A DNA stretch of 64,000 nucleotides, taken from positions 62,001-126,000 of the forward strand of contig JANQPV010000065.1 of assembly GCA_028285305.1 (NCBI GenBank), read 5' to 3'. The notes beneath the pieces were generated by a model, which was not told the DNA's origin, did no database searches, and worked only from the letters and a program-made list of their open reading frames with translations. The DNA is from Alphaproteobacteria bacterium. Its GTDB lineage: Bacteria > Pseudomonadota > Alphaproteobacteria > SMXP01. The translations under genes and the position numbers were made by a program. The first letter of the stretch is position 1. Each line of letters starts with the position of its first letter. Shown here piece after piece: positions 1-7,324 of this stretch.

Positions 1-981
1 CCGAGACCGGATGCGGTACTGGCCTATTCCGGAGACAAGAGCTTTCTCTTTACTCCTGAGAAAGATGCTTTTTTGATGTATGCATCGTCCGGTGGCGGAT
101 TGATTTCCATGGGTGGACCGGTTGGACCCAAGGCAAAGTGGCGGCCGCTGCTGGCGATGTTCCGGGACCACGCGGCCCGGGAAGGTGTTCGCCCCGCTGT
201 CTACGCGGCACCGCCCGAGTTGCTGCCCGATTTGTTGGACCTCGGGTTTCGCGTCGAGAAGATCGGTGAGAACGCCATTTTGGACTTGCCTGACTTCACA
301 TTGTCGGGGCGCAAGCGCGAAGTCATCCGGCGCGGCCGGCGCAAACTCGCAGAACGCCAAGGGGCAAGCTTTACCCTGCATTTGCCTCCACACGACGAGG
401 CGCTGCTCGACCGGTTGTCGCCCACGTCAACCGCATGGTTGGAGGATCAAAACGGTGACGAGAAGGCCTTTTCGTTGGGCAAGTTCGATCCAGACTTTTT
501 GAACACCTGCCCGATTGGCGTCGTTGAGCGTGAAGGCGAAGTCATCGCGTTTGGAAGCCTTTGGACGACACCGGACAAGGGCTGGGCGGCCATTGATCTC
601 ATGCGCTATCATCCGGAGCGTTCTCCTACCAATACGATGGACTTTTTGCTCGTTGAGTTGATCTTGTGGGCCAAGGAACAGGGCTACAAAAAGTTCGATC
701 TTGCCATGGCCCCGCTTTCGGGACTTGCAGAGGGCGACCACGCCCCCTTGTTCGCCCGATTGGGCCGGATGATCTATGAGCACGGAGAGCGGATCTATAA
801 TTTCCGCGGGTTGAAACGGTTTAAGCAAAAGTTCGATCCCTGGTGGGAGCCACGCTATCTGGCCGCTCCTGGACCCTGGTCCCTGCCGGTCATTCTGGCC
901 GAAGCTGCAGTGCTGACCAATGGCATGCCATCGGTCAGCAAGGGCAAGAATGGGAAGACGAGTTCGAACGGACGCGGCTAG
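1..981 (+). CDS. MprF-like C-terminal domain protein (DUF2156), 5' partial
   Basis: The reading frame is open from base 1, so the start lies outside the window; 326 residues are visible. They match the cytoplasmic catalytic domain of MprF-type phosphatidylglycerol lysyl/alanyltransferases (DUF2156, a GNAT-like fold), which move an amino acid from aminoacyl-tRNA to phosphatidylglycerol and lower the negative charge of the membrane. Seen directly are GDKSFLF near the left edge, MGGPVGP near residue 40, DLAMAPLSGL, and the closing block YNFRGLKRFKQKFDPWWEPRYL, which is typical of the family's C-terminus. Whether an N-terminal flippase membrane domain precedes it cannot be seen. The tail after residue 300 is a low-complexity Lys/Ser/Gly stretch. 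Family assignment is firm; the lipid and amino acid used are not known. Confidence 0.85.
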   Translation, partial: PRPDAVLAYSGDKSFLFTPEKDAFLMYASSGGGLISMGGPVGPKAKWRPLLAMFRDHAAREGVRPAVYAAPPELLPDLLDLGFRVEKIGENAILDLPDFTLSGRKREVIRRGRRKLAERQGASFTLHLPPHDEALLDRLSPTSTAWLEDQNGDEKAFSLGKFDPDFLNTCPIGVVEREGEVIAFGSLWTTPDKGWAAIDLMRYHPERSPTNTMDFLLVELILWAKEQGYKKFDLAMAPLSGLAEGDHAPLFARLGRMIYEHGERIYNFRGLKRFKQKFDPWWEPRYLAAPGPWSLPVILAEAAVLTNGMPSVSKGKNGKTSSNGRG

Positions 982-1263
982 CGATTCGACCGGCTTTTCA
1001 TGGTCCCTCTTTGGTCCTCCGATGTCCCATAACCGAAGGCCTTCTCCTCGGAGGACGCTTGTTCGTTGGACACGCAAATCCAGGAACCGGCATTTCTCCG
1101 CTCGGTACTCGTTTCGCTCGATTGGCAGGGGAATAAGAAAGTTTGAAATACAGCGGACCACCAAGCCTCTCGTTCCCAGCAGGGAGGTTGCGCACCTGGA
1201 AGAAGAGAGATATGAGGTCTTCCCTTCTTGGCCATCCGAGCATCTATTCCAGGGGCCCCTCTC

Positions 1264-2169
1264 ATGACATTTCTGACGGCGCTTCTGCCGGTCATCGCGC
1301 TTGTGGCTTTAGGGCGTGTCTTGGCCTCCCTGAACGTGTTGTCTCGAGACGGCTGGCAGGCGATCGAACGCCTCAGCCTTATGGTGCTTTTTCCGGCGCT
1401 CATCATTCTTGTGCTGAGCACGGCTGAGTTTGAAAAAGCGCCACTGTTTGTTGCCCTGTCCCTTATCGGTGCACAACTGCTCATGGGCGCAGTCGCCCTT
1501 CTTGCAGCTTTGGTTCCGCGTCTCTCCAGGCCCGCCGTAGGCTCTATCATCCAATCGAACGTACGCTGGAACACCTTCATTGCACTTTCGCTCGCGGGCT
1601 CTTTGTACGGAGCAGAAGGCGTGGCAATCATGGCGATCATTTCAGCTTGCATGATTCCCACAGCAAACATTTTATCCGTCTACGGGTTTAGTCACTTCGG
1701 TGATAACGGAGAGAGCAGACGCAATCCCTTCGGCGAAATGCTTCGCAATCCTTTGATCATAGCCTGTGCGATCGGACTTTCCTTGAATGTTCTTAAAATA
1801 CCGCCAACAGGCCTGGCGGAAGAAGTTCTAGAACTCTTGTCCAGAGGAACGGTTCCACTGGGGCTTCTGGCCGCCGGCGCTGGGATCAACTTCGCGTCCT
1901 TGTGGGCGGGAAAGCTTCAAGTGATCCTTTGGTCCGTCGTCCGCCTCTTGGGTTTGCCGATTATTGCCGGTGCCGTTGCAGTCCTCTTGGGTGTGGGCGG
2001 CGTGCATCTGGCACTCATCCTTATCGCGGCATCGACACCGACAGCCGCAAACGGATACGTACTGGCGCGACAGATGGGGGGTGATGCGGATTTGACCGCC
2101 AGTCTGATTGCGCTTCAGACGGTGCTGGCCATTGTGACCATGCCCTTGTTCTATTACGCTCTCAGGTGA
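1264..2169 (+). CDS. AEC family transporter (auxin efflux carrier-type permease)
   Basis: A 301-residue, highly hydrophobic protein with about ten membrane segments, starting MTFLTALLPVIALVALGRVL as AEC (auxin efflux carrier/malonate permease) proteins do. Typical features are the N-terminal half ending near NVRWNTFIALSLAGSLYG, a short cytoplasmic loop rich in charged residues (GDNGESRRNPFGEM), and the C-terminal half with GTVPLGLLAAGAGINF and TPTAANGYVLARQMGGD. Bacterial members export or import small carboxylates or amino acids; the substrate here is unknown. The frame is open further upstream to 1228, but the start at 1264 gives the normal family N-terminus and has AGGGG about 10 bases before it. 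The next gene begins 14 bases after the stop, so the two are probably co-transcribed. Confidence 0.85.
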   Translation: MTFLTALLPVIALVALGRVLASLNVLSRDGWQAIERLSLMVLFPALIILVLSTAEFEKAPLFVALSLIGAQLLMGAVALLAALVPRLSRPAVGSIIQSNVRWNTFIALSLAGSLYGAEGVAIMAIISACMIPTANILSVYGFSHFGDNGESRRNPFGEMLRNPLIIACAIGLSLNVLKIPPTGLAEEVLELLSRGTVPLGLLAAGAGINFASLWAGKLQVILWSVVRLLGLPIIAGAVAVLLGVGGVHLALILIAASTPTAANGYVLARQMGGDADLTASLIALQTVLAIVTMPLFYYALR

Positions 2170-2183
2170 CTTGGAGAGAACTT

Positions 2184-2549
2184 ATGACGTATGAAGAGTT
2201 CAATGACTTCTGCGGCCATCTCCCCGCCACCAGTCATGTGGTGCAGTGGGGCGGCGCCCACGTCTGGAAAGTGGGCGGCAAAGTCTTTGCGATCGGCGGC
2301 TGGAACAACGAAGAACGCTCCGGCATTACGTTCAAAGTGACGGAACTGGCGTTTGATATCTTAAAAGACCAGCCGGGCCTGCGCCCTGCCCCCTATCTCG
2401 CCTCCCGGGGTATGACCTGGATCCAACATTACGACGAGCCGGGGCTTTCAGACGATGACCTCAAAGACTATTTGCGGCTGTCTCATAAAATAGTTGCTTC
2501 AGGTCTCTCGAAGAAAAAGCAGAAAGAGTTGGGTTTAGATCAACTCTGA
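2184..2549 (+). CDS. MmcQ/YjbR family protein
   Basis: A 121-residue soluble protein of the MmcQ/YjbR family (double-wing, CyaY-like fold). Seen are the N-terminal MTYEEFNDFC, the core VWKVGGKVFAIGGWN, the segment FKVTELAFDILKDQPGLRPAPYL and the C-terminal DDDLKDYLRLSHKIVASGL, in the family's usual order and length. The role of these proteins is poorly known; DNA binding has been proposed from structure. A GTG at 2166 is in frame, but the ATG at 2184 is preceded by GGAGAG seven bases upstream and gives the usual N-terminus, so it is preferred. It follows the AEC permease closely and may share its transcript. Confidence 0.8.
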   Translation: MTYEEFNDFCGHLPATSHVVQWGGAHVWKVGGKVFAIGGWNNEERSGITFKVTELAFDILKDQPGLRPAPYLASRGMTWIQHYDEPGLSDDDLKDYLRLSHKIVASGLSKKKQKELGLDQL

Positions 2550-2582
2550 AACCCGCTGAACGATTCAAATGTGTGCTCAAGT

Positions 2583-2906
2583 TCATTTCTCCGTCACTGC
2601 CGCTTCAATCCGGCCGTCCACAATGCGCACTTCAAAGGTTTCAATGCCGCGCGTCGCGGGCGGCCCTAAATGCTCGCCGGTCTTTATGTCAAAACGGGCG
2701 CCGTGAAGAGGACAGAGGATTTTGCCCCGCCGTATGCGGCCCGTGGAGAGAGGGCTCGCTGCATGGCTGCAGAGATCTTCGATGCAGTAATGCTCGCCGT
2801 CCAGATTGACGAGGATCACGTCGCGGCCGTTGACGGTGTGGACGGAACATTTTCCGGATGCTAGGGAGCCAACCTCACATACATCGAAGAAGTTTTTTTC
2901 GTTCAT
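2583..2906 (-). CDS. Rieske [2Fe-2S] ferredoxin, oxygenase component
   Basis: A 107-residue single-domain Rieske ferredoxin. The cluster ligands are visible as C46-x-H48 (CSH) and C65-x2-H68 (CPLH), sixteen residues apart, with the usual Leu-Cys-Ser-His and Cys-Pro-Leu-His-Gly-Ala surroundings. No signal peptide or membrane anchor, so it is cytoplasmic and fits an electron carrier feeding a ring-hydroxylating or other Rieske oxygenase rather than a bc1 subunit. It is the last gene of a minus-strand group that includes a Rieske oxygenase alpha subunit at 3443-4825, its most likely partner. Nitrite reductase NirD-like proteins have a similar fold, but no nirB is nearby. Confidence 0.88.
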   Translation of the reverse strand: MNEKNFFDVCEVGSLASGKCSVHTVNGRDVILVNLDGEHYCIEDLCSHAASPLSTGRIRRGKILCPLHGARFDIKTGEHLGPPATRGIETFEVRIVDGRIEAAVTEK

Positions 2907-3006
2907 CTTGATCTTGATTTAGATGTGCGGCGAACTGGATGCATTTTATAACGGTCGTAGACTCTACCCAGCCACTGTATTCGAGCAGTGTACCAATTTC
3001 CCTGAT

Positions 3007-3315
3007 TCATTTTCCCAAGGCTCGCCATACCATCCACATCTTCTTGAGATATCCGGCTTCATAGAGTTCCTCGTGATCGAGCATCGCGTTGCGAACTGAT
3101 AAATGGGCGTACAAATAGAGCAGCCATGCACAGAAAGCGGCAGCGGCTGAACTAGTTGCAAAAACCGCCAAAATATAGAGCCAGGCATCTAGCCCGCTCG
3201 TTGTCCATGCCGACGCCACCGGAAAACTAACGAACGCTCCGAAATACAACCAGAAATTCAACCACGCAAATGACCTGCTAACCCTCCGTAATTCGTAAGC
3301 CTTTGGATCGTCCAT
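3007..3315 (-). CDS. small two-helix membrane protein, unknown function
   Basis: I do not recognise this family. From the ATG at 3315 the product has 102 residues: a charged N-terminus (MDDPKAYELRRVSRS), a first hydrophobic segment around FAWLNFWLYFGAFVSFPVA, a second long one around LDAWLYILAVFATSSAAAAFCAWLLYLY, and a basic/acidic C-terminal tail (DHEELYEAGYLKKMWMVWRALGK). The frame continues upstream to 3393, but those residues are polar and atypical, so the internal Met is preferred. It sits between the Rieske oxygenase and the Rieske ferredoxin, about 100 bases from each and on the same strand, so co-expression is likely. A role in anchoring or assembly of the oxygenase is only a guess. 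Confidence 0.6.
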   Translation of the reverse strand: MDDPKAYELRRVSRSFAWLNFWLYFGAFVSFPVASAWTTSGLDAWLYILAVFATSSAAAAFCAWLLYLYAHLSVRNAMLDHEELYEAGYLKKMWMVWRALGK

Positions 3316-3442
3316 CAGGCATCGCCGAATAGCGAGGCGGCCAGCTCGGAAAGAGCTCTCATGCACCCGAAATCCACACGAATCCCGAAACAATCATACA
3401 AGCCGAACACATTCTGCGGTTGGGTCGAAACCAGCAAGCATC

Positions 3443-4825
3443 CTACTCCGCTGCCTGACTTTGGACTTGGCGCCGGAAGGGGTCATCTTCCATCCACACG
3501 TCCACCCAATCGTGAAAGTGTTGGACGCGGGCTTCGTCTTCGTTGAGCAGGGCGTGGCTGAACCCTCTAGAATGCATACCGGCCTGCATGTCGCGCAGAT
3601 AATAGATATCCTGATCAATGGTGATGGTCATCGTGTGCTTGCCCGCAATGACGTCATCCTGAGTGAACACGTCGTGCTCCGGCCGGTCGTCGTTTTCGTA
3701 ACGCAGGAGACCCGGATCCGCGCCCAATGCCAATCCTCGGTCCTTGTCGACCGCGACTTCGGCTGGGATCTGAAGGGTCCATTTGTCGAAGAAACACTTG
3801 TTCGGGTCGCTCGGATGGGGCCGGGGTCCATAGATCCAGAGCTCTTCCGCCTTAATCGTCATGAAAAGGTTGGGGAAGAAATCATACTGATAGACATCGG
3901 TCACTTGGTCGTCGTTGAACTCTGAGTAAGAAAACCCCAGTTCCTCGCCTATCTTGCGTTTTTGTTTGCTGGCGGCTTCCCGGATAGCTGGCACACGCCC
4001 CTTGAACGCATCGGGGTCAAGACCAATCGCCTGGAGCCCCATCTTCATAAGATCGGGGACTTCGCTTGGGATACCGTAGCGCGGATTGGTCACGAAGCCT
4101 TCGACTGACGTGCGGGTGTGGCCGAACGGCCAAAGGTCATTTTTCGAGTTGCAGCAGTCAACAAAGGAGGCGTGTTGAGGGTGGATGAAATCCACGTGAT
4201 ATTGTTCGAGGAAATTGTCTTTAAGCGTTTTCCAATTCGCATCCAGATGGACCGTCTGATGTTTCACCAGGCGCATTTTTTCGAAGCGGTACGGCGCCAA
4301 TTGCGGGATGATCAGACCCAGAAACTCGTCCAGCGGCGGAGCATCATCGTTCATCGTGATCCAGATGAGACCGGCCCAAGTGTCAAGGCGCACCGGTTTC
4401 AGCGAACGCTCCGCACACGGTACGCCCCCAGCAAAGCGGTCTTCGTCGGGCACCTTCTTGAGGCGGCCGTCCAAACCATAGGTCCAACCGTGATAGGGGC
4501 AAGCTATGTCGTTTACAGATCCCCACTCGTTGGTGAAAATGCGATTGCCCCGGTGTTGGCACACATTGAAAAATGCCGAAATCCTATCCTCATCCGTCCG
4601 GGTGATGATGATACTTTCCCGGCCGAGATCATAAATGAAGTAATCACCGGGCTCTTCCAGATCCTCCATGAGGCCGACGAACAGCCAGGCCTTGGTCCAG
4701 ATGGTGTCCCACTCCCGGGCCATGAATTCCGGCGATGTATAGCGTTCCGCGTCGAGCCGGGCTCGCTTTGACGGCGCGGCTCTATAGCCTCCCGGAAAGT
4801 CAACCGGTGTCGAAACCTGGGGCAT
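3443..4825 (-). CDS. aromatic ring-hydroxylating-type Rieske oxygenase, alpha subunit
   Basis: A 460-residue Rieske non-heme iron oxygenase large subunit. The Rieske site is C89-x-H91-x17-C109-x2-H112, and the mononuclear iron site follows the E/D-x2-H-x4-H pattern as E208, H211, H216 in the sequence DNFLEQYHVDFIHPQH. The C-terminal half is the SRPBCC-type catalytic domain, with the Asp-rich segment VYQYDFFPNLFM supplying the usual downstream carboxylate. Such enzymes hydroxylate or demethylate aromatic, betaine-like or other small substrates with electrons from a ferredoxin. The nearby ferredoxin gene (2583-2906) is a plausible donor; no reductase gene and no beta subunit are nearby, which suggests an alpha3 enzyme. 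The substrate cannot be read from sequence. It starts 70 bases after the methylsuccinyl-CoA dehydrogenase stop. Confidence 0.88.
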   Translation of the reverse strand: MPQVSTPVDFPGGYRAAPSKRARLDAERYTSPEFMAREWDTIWTKAWLFVGLMEDLEEPGDYFIYDLGRESIIITRTDEDRISAFFNVCQHRGNRIFTNEWGSVNDIACPYHGWTYGLDGRLKKVPDEDRFAGGVPCAERSLKPVRLDTWAGLIWITMNDDAPPLDEFLGLIIPQLAPYRFEKMRLVKHQTVHLDANWKTLKDNFLEQYHVDFIHPQHASFVDCCNSKNDLWPFGHTRTSVEGFVTNPRYGIPSEVPDLMKMGLQAIGLDPDAFKGRVPAIREAASKQKRKIGEELGFSYSEFNDDQVTDVYQYDFFPNLFMTIKAEELWIYGPRPHPSDPNKCFFDKWTLQIPAEVAVDKDRGLALGADPGLLRYENDDRPEHDVFTQDDVIAGKHTMTITIDQDIYYLRDMQAGMHSRGFSHALLNEDEARVQHFHDWVDVWMEDDPFRRQVQSQAAE

Positions 4826-4895
4826 GCCGTTCCTCCTTCTCAGGAGGCAGAATGATACGCGGGTCCGGCCCGGTCAAGCAAGGTCTGGCAAGCCC

Positions 4896-6593
4896 TTAAT
4901 TGCGTCCCACTTCCAACAGGCGCCTGGAAATCACCTGTGCCTGGATTTCGGCGGCCCCCTCGAAAATATTGAGAATGCGCGCATCGCACAGCACCCGGCT
5001 GATCGGGTATTCGAGAGCAAAACCATTGCCGCCGTGCATCTGCAAGGCGTTGTCGGCGGCCGCCCAAGCCACCCGGGCGCCCAAGAGCTTCGCCATACCG
5101 GCCTCTAGGTCACAGCGGCGACCCTCGTCTTTCTCGCGGGCGGAGAAATAGGTCAGTTGGCGCGCGATCATGATCTCAACGGCCATCATGACCAACTTGC
5201 CGTAAACGCGGGGAAACTCGGCGATGGGCTTGCCGAATTGTTGGCGGTCCTGGGCGTATTTTAGCCCAAGCTCCAGCGCCGATTGAGCGACCCCTACCGC
5301 CCGAGCCGCCGTTTGGATGCGCGCGCTTTCGAAGGTCTGCATGAGCTGTTTGAAGCCCTGGCCTTCCTCTCCGCCCAATAGATTGTCCGCCTTGACTTCG
5401 AACTCATCAAAGCCGAGTTCATATTCCTTCATTCCTCGATAGCCGAGCACTTCGATTTCGCCGCCGGTCATGCCGTCCGCAGGGAAATCATTGCTCTCTT
5501 GCTGTCGAGGTTTTTCCGCTAGGAACATGGAAAGACCCTTGTACCCCTTTTCATCCGGGTTTGTCCGAGCAAGGAGCGTCATGACATCGGCCCGCGCCGC
5601 ATGGGTGATCCACGTCTTGTTGCCTGTCACCTTGTAAACATCCCCGTCCTTGACGGCGCGGGTGCGCAAGGAGCCCAGATCCGATCCCGTGTTGGGTTCA
5701 GTAAAGACGGCGGTGGGTAAGATCTCCGCGGACGCGATCTTCGGGAGCCACTTTTTCTTTTGATCCTCGGTGCCACCCCCCAGTATGAGTTCTGCCGCAA
5801 TCTCTGACCTGGTGCCGAGAGAGCCCACACCAATGTAGCCACGTGAAAGCTCTTCGGAGACCACACACATAGAGGTCTTGCTCATCCCCAGGCCGCCATA
5901 TTCTTCGGGGATTGTCAGCCCAAAGACGCCCAGTTCTGCCATTTCTTTGATGATTTCCGCAGGGATCAACTCATCTTTCAAGTGCCACTGATGGGCCGGC
6001 TCGACAACTTTTTCGTCGCAGAAGCGGCGGAACTGGTCCCGCATCATGTCGTAAGTTTCATCAAGCCCTACATTTCCAAACGTTGCAGATCCAGCACTTG
6101 CCGTTAGGAGCTCAGCGAGACGCGCCACAACGCGCCGGCTGTTTCCGTGCTCCATCAGTGTGCATACGGACGGGGTCGCAAACGCATGGACCGCGTCATC
6201 GTCCAGCCCAACATCCCTCGGCCGGACGATCTCGTTTTGGCTCATTGGAATGCCGCCGATCATCTGGCTAAGGTATTCGCCAAACGCGGCCTGAAGGATA
6301 AGCTGTTCGATTTCGCCGAGTTTACCCTCGCTCTGCAGCCTCTCCGCCCATTTGTGCATTTCGGTCAGAGCGGCAACGTAAGTTGCAAACCAGGCAAGGC
6401 CGTGCCCGGCGAACTGGTCCTGGTCAACGGCTTGGGAAGTGACCGGTCCGTCTCCCACCAGCCTGGCATGCAAGCCGTGGCGTGCCGCCTGCAACGCCGT
6501 ATCGGCGGCAGCAACCGCCTCCGACGTCAGCACCAATAAGTCAGGCAAAAGGGTTGAGTCCTGGTGGGTCGTCATATCTTCGGCAACGCTCAT
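4896..6593 (-). CDS. mcd: (2S)-methylsuccinyl-CoA dehydrogenase, ethylmalonyl-CoA pathway
   Basis: An FAD acyl-CoA dehydrogenase of 565 residues, far longer than the usual ~380. The extra ~170 residues at the N-terminus form a helical extension (MSVAEDMTTHQD... to about ATPSVCTL) characteristic of methylsuccinyl-CoA dehydrogenases, which oxidise (2S)-methylsuccinyl-CoA to mesaconyl-CoA. The rest is a standard fold: TEPNTGSDLGSLRTRA in the FAD/substrate region, GNKTWITHAARAD, QTAARAVGVAQSAL, DRQQFGKPI, HGGNGFALEYPISR, and the C-terminal IFEGAAEIQ, whose Glu (E545) aligns with the catalytic base of medium-chain enzymes. A GAAGAG ribosome site precedes the ATG. The methylmalonyl-CoA mutase, MeaB and cobalamin adenosyltransferase elsewhere in the window support an operating pathway; Ccr, Ecm and mesaconyl-CoA hydratase are not in view. 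Confidence 0.85.
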   Translation of the reverse strand: MSVAEDMTTHQDSTLLPDLLVLTSEAVAAADTALQAARHGLHARLVGDGPVTSQAVDQDQFAGHGLAWFATYVAALTEMHKWAERLQSEGKLGEIEQLILQAAFGEYLSQMIGGIPMSQNEIVRPRDVGLDDDAVHAFATPSVCTLMEHGNSRRVVARLAELLTASAGSATFGNVGLDETYDMMRDQFRRFCDEKVVEPAHQWHLKDELIPAEIIKEMAELGVFGLTIPEEYGGLGMSKTSMCVVSEELSRGYIGVGSLGTRSEIAAELILGGGTEDQKKKWLPKIASAEILPTAVFTEPNTGSDLGSLRTRAVKDGDVYKVTGNKTWITHAARADVMTLLARTNPDEKGYKGLSMFLAEKPRQQESNDFPADGMTGGEIEVLGYRGMKEYELGFDEFEVKADNLLGGEEGQGFKQLMQTFESARIQTAARAVGVAQSALELGLKYAQDRQQFGKPIAEFPRVYGKLVMMAVEIMIARQLTYFSAREKDEGRRCDLEAGMAKLLGARVAWAAADNALQMHGGNGFALEYPISRVLCDARILNIFEGAAEIQAQVISRRLLEVGRN

Positions 6594-6778
6594 CGAATCT
6601 CGCTCTTCTTTCAGTTCCGCCTCTTAGGGCCGTCATTCTATCACAGGCTTATGTGGGACAAACGCCCTTCCACCGTCAAGCCGGTGAAACATTGCATTAC
6701 GGCCAAAAGCTTGCGGCGGATCGCCCTGCACATGGACCATCCGCCGCACCTCAGACACCTAAAAGTAGTAAATGAGTG

Positions 6779-7222
6779 TTAAGACTTAACGCCAAGCAGT
6801 GGAACCCACGCCGGCGTTTTCTCTCGGTCTAACAGGATGAGCGCGGCGCTGGCCAGCCACACGGCGACAGCCGTCATAAACAGGCCGCCGCCGTCTCCCG
6901 CCGGGTTGGTGGGCGGCGTAACGACCACGCCAAGCGGCGAGAACAGGTGGAAGAAAATCGCGCCGGAAATGATACCAAGCGAGCCGAGTGCCCCCACAAC
7001 GCGGGTTGCGGGAACCAAAAGCAGAATCGATGCGATAAGTTCCGCGATCCCGACGCCAAAACGTCCCGCCGGCTCGAACGGCAATCCCGTCCACTCTTCG
7101 ATCGTGGAAAAAATGTGCACCCCTTCGGGCGCTCCAGTAAACTTACTGAACAAGCTGGTTACAAACACGACCGCAATAAAGGCGGCCAGGCCCCAGGGCA
7201 GAAAAGTTTTGAGTTTGTCCAT
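6779..7222 (-). CDS. DoxX-like membrane protein
   Basis: A 147-residue protein with about four membrane helices and the general layout of the DoxX family: an N-terminal helix ending in SLFSKFTG, a short loop with EEWTG, then GRFGVGIAELIASILLLVP, GALGSLGIISGAIFFHLFSPLG and a last helix before the polar tail. DoxX-like proteins have been tied to quinone or thiol redox chemistry, but the role is not settled. The frame extends upstream to 7324; the ATG at 7222 is chosen because GGAGGT lies just upstream and the hydrophobic N-terminus starts there. It lies between a hybrid histidine kinase and the methylsuccinyl-CoA dehydrogenase, all on the minus strand. Confidence 0.7.
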   Translation of the reverse strand: MDKLKTFLPWGLAAFIAVVFVTSLFSKFTGAPEGVHIFSTIEEWTGLPFEPAGRFGVGIAELIASILLLVPATRVVGALGSLGIISGAIFFHLFSPLGVVVTPPTNPAGDGGGLFMTAVAVWLASAALILLDREKTPAWVPLLGVKS

Positions 7223-7324
7223 GATACCTCCATCCATCTTTGGTGGAGCTAACATAGGGTCGTCGGCGTTCAGACGGTCATCAAGCTTAGTCACGGGGCC
7301 GTAATCGGCTCGTGACTGCAACAC

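Noticed and set aside
978-1670. 230-codon minus-strand frame near the AEC gene
   Set aside because: Crosses the start of a clear membrane transporter and has Arg/Ala-rich composition.
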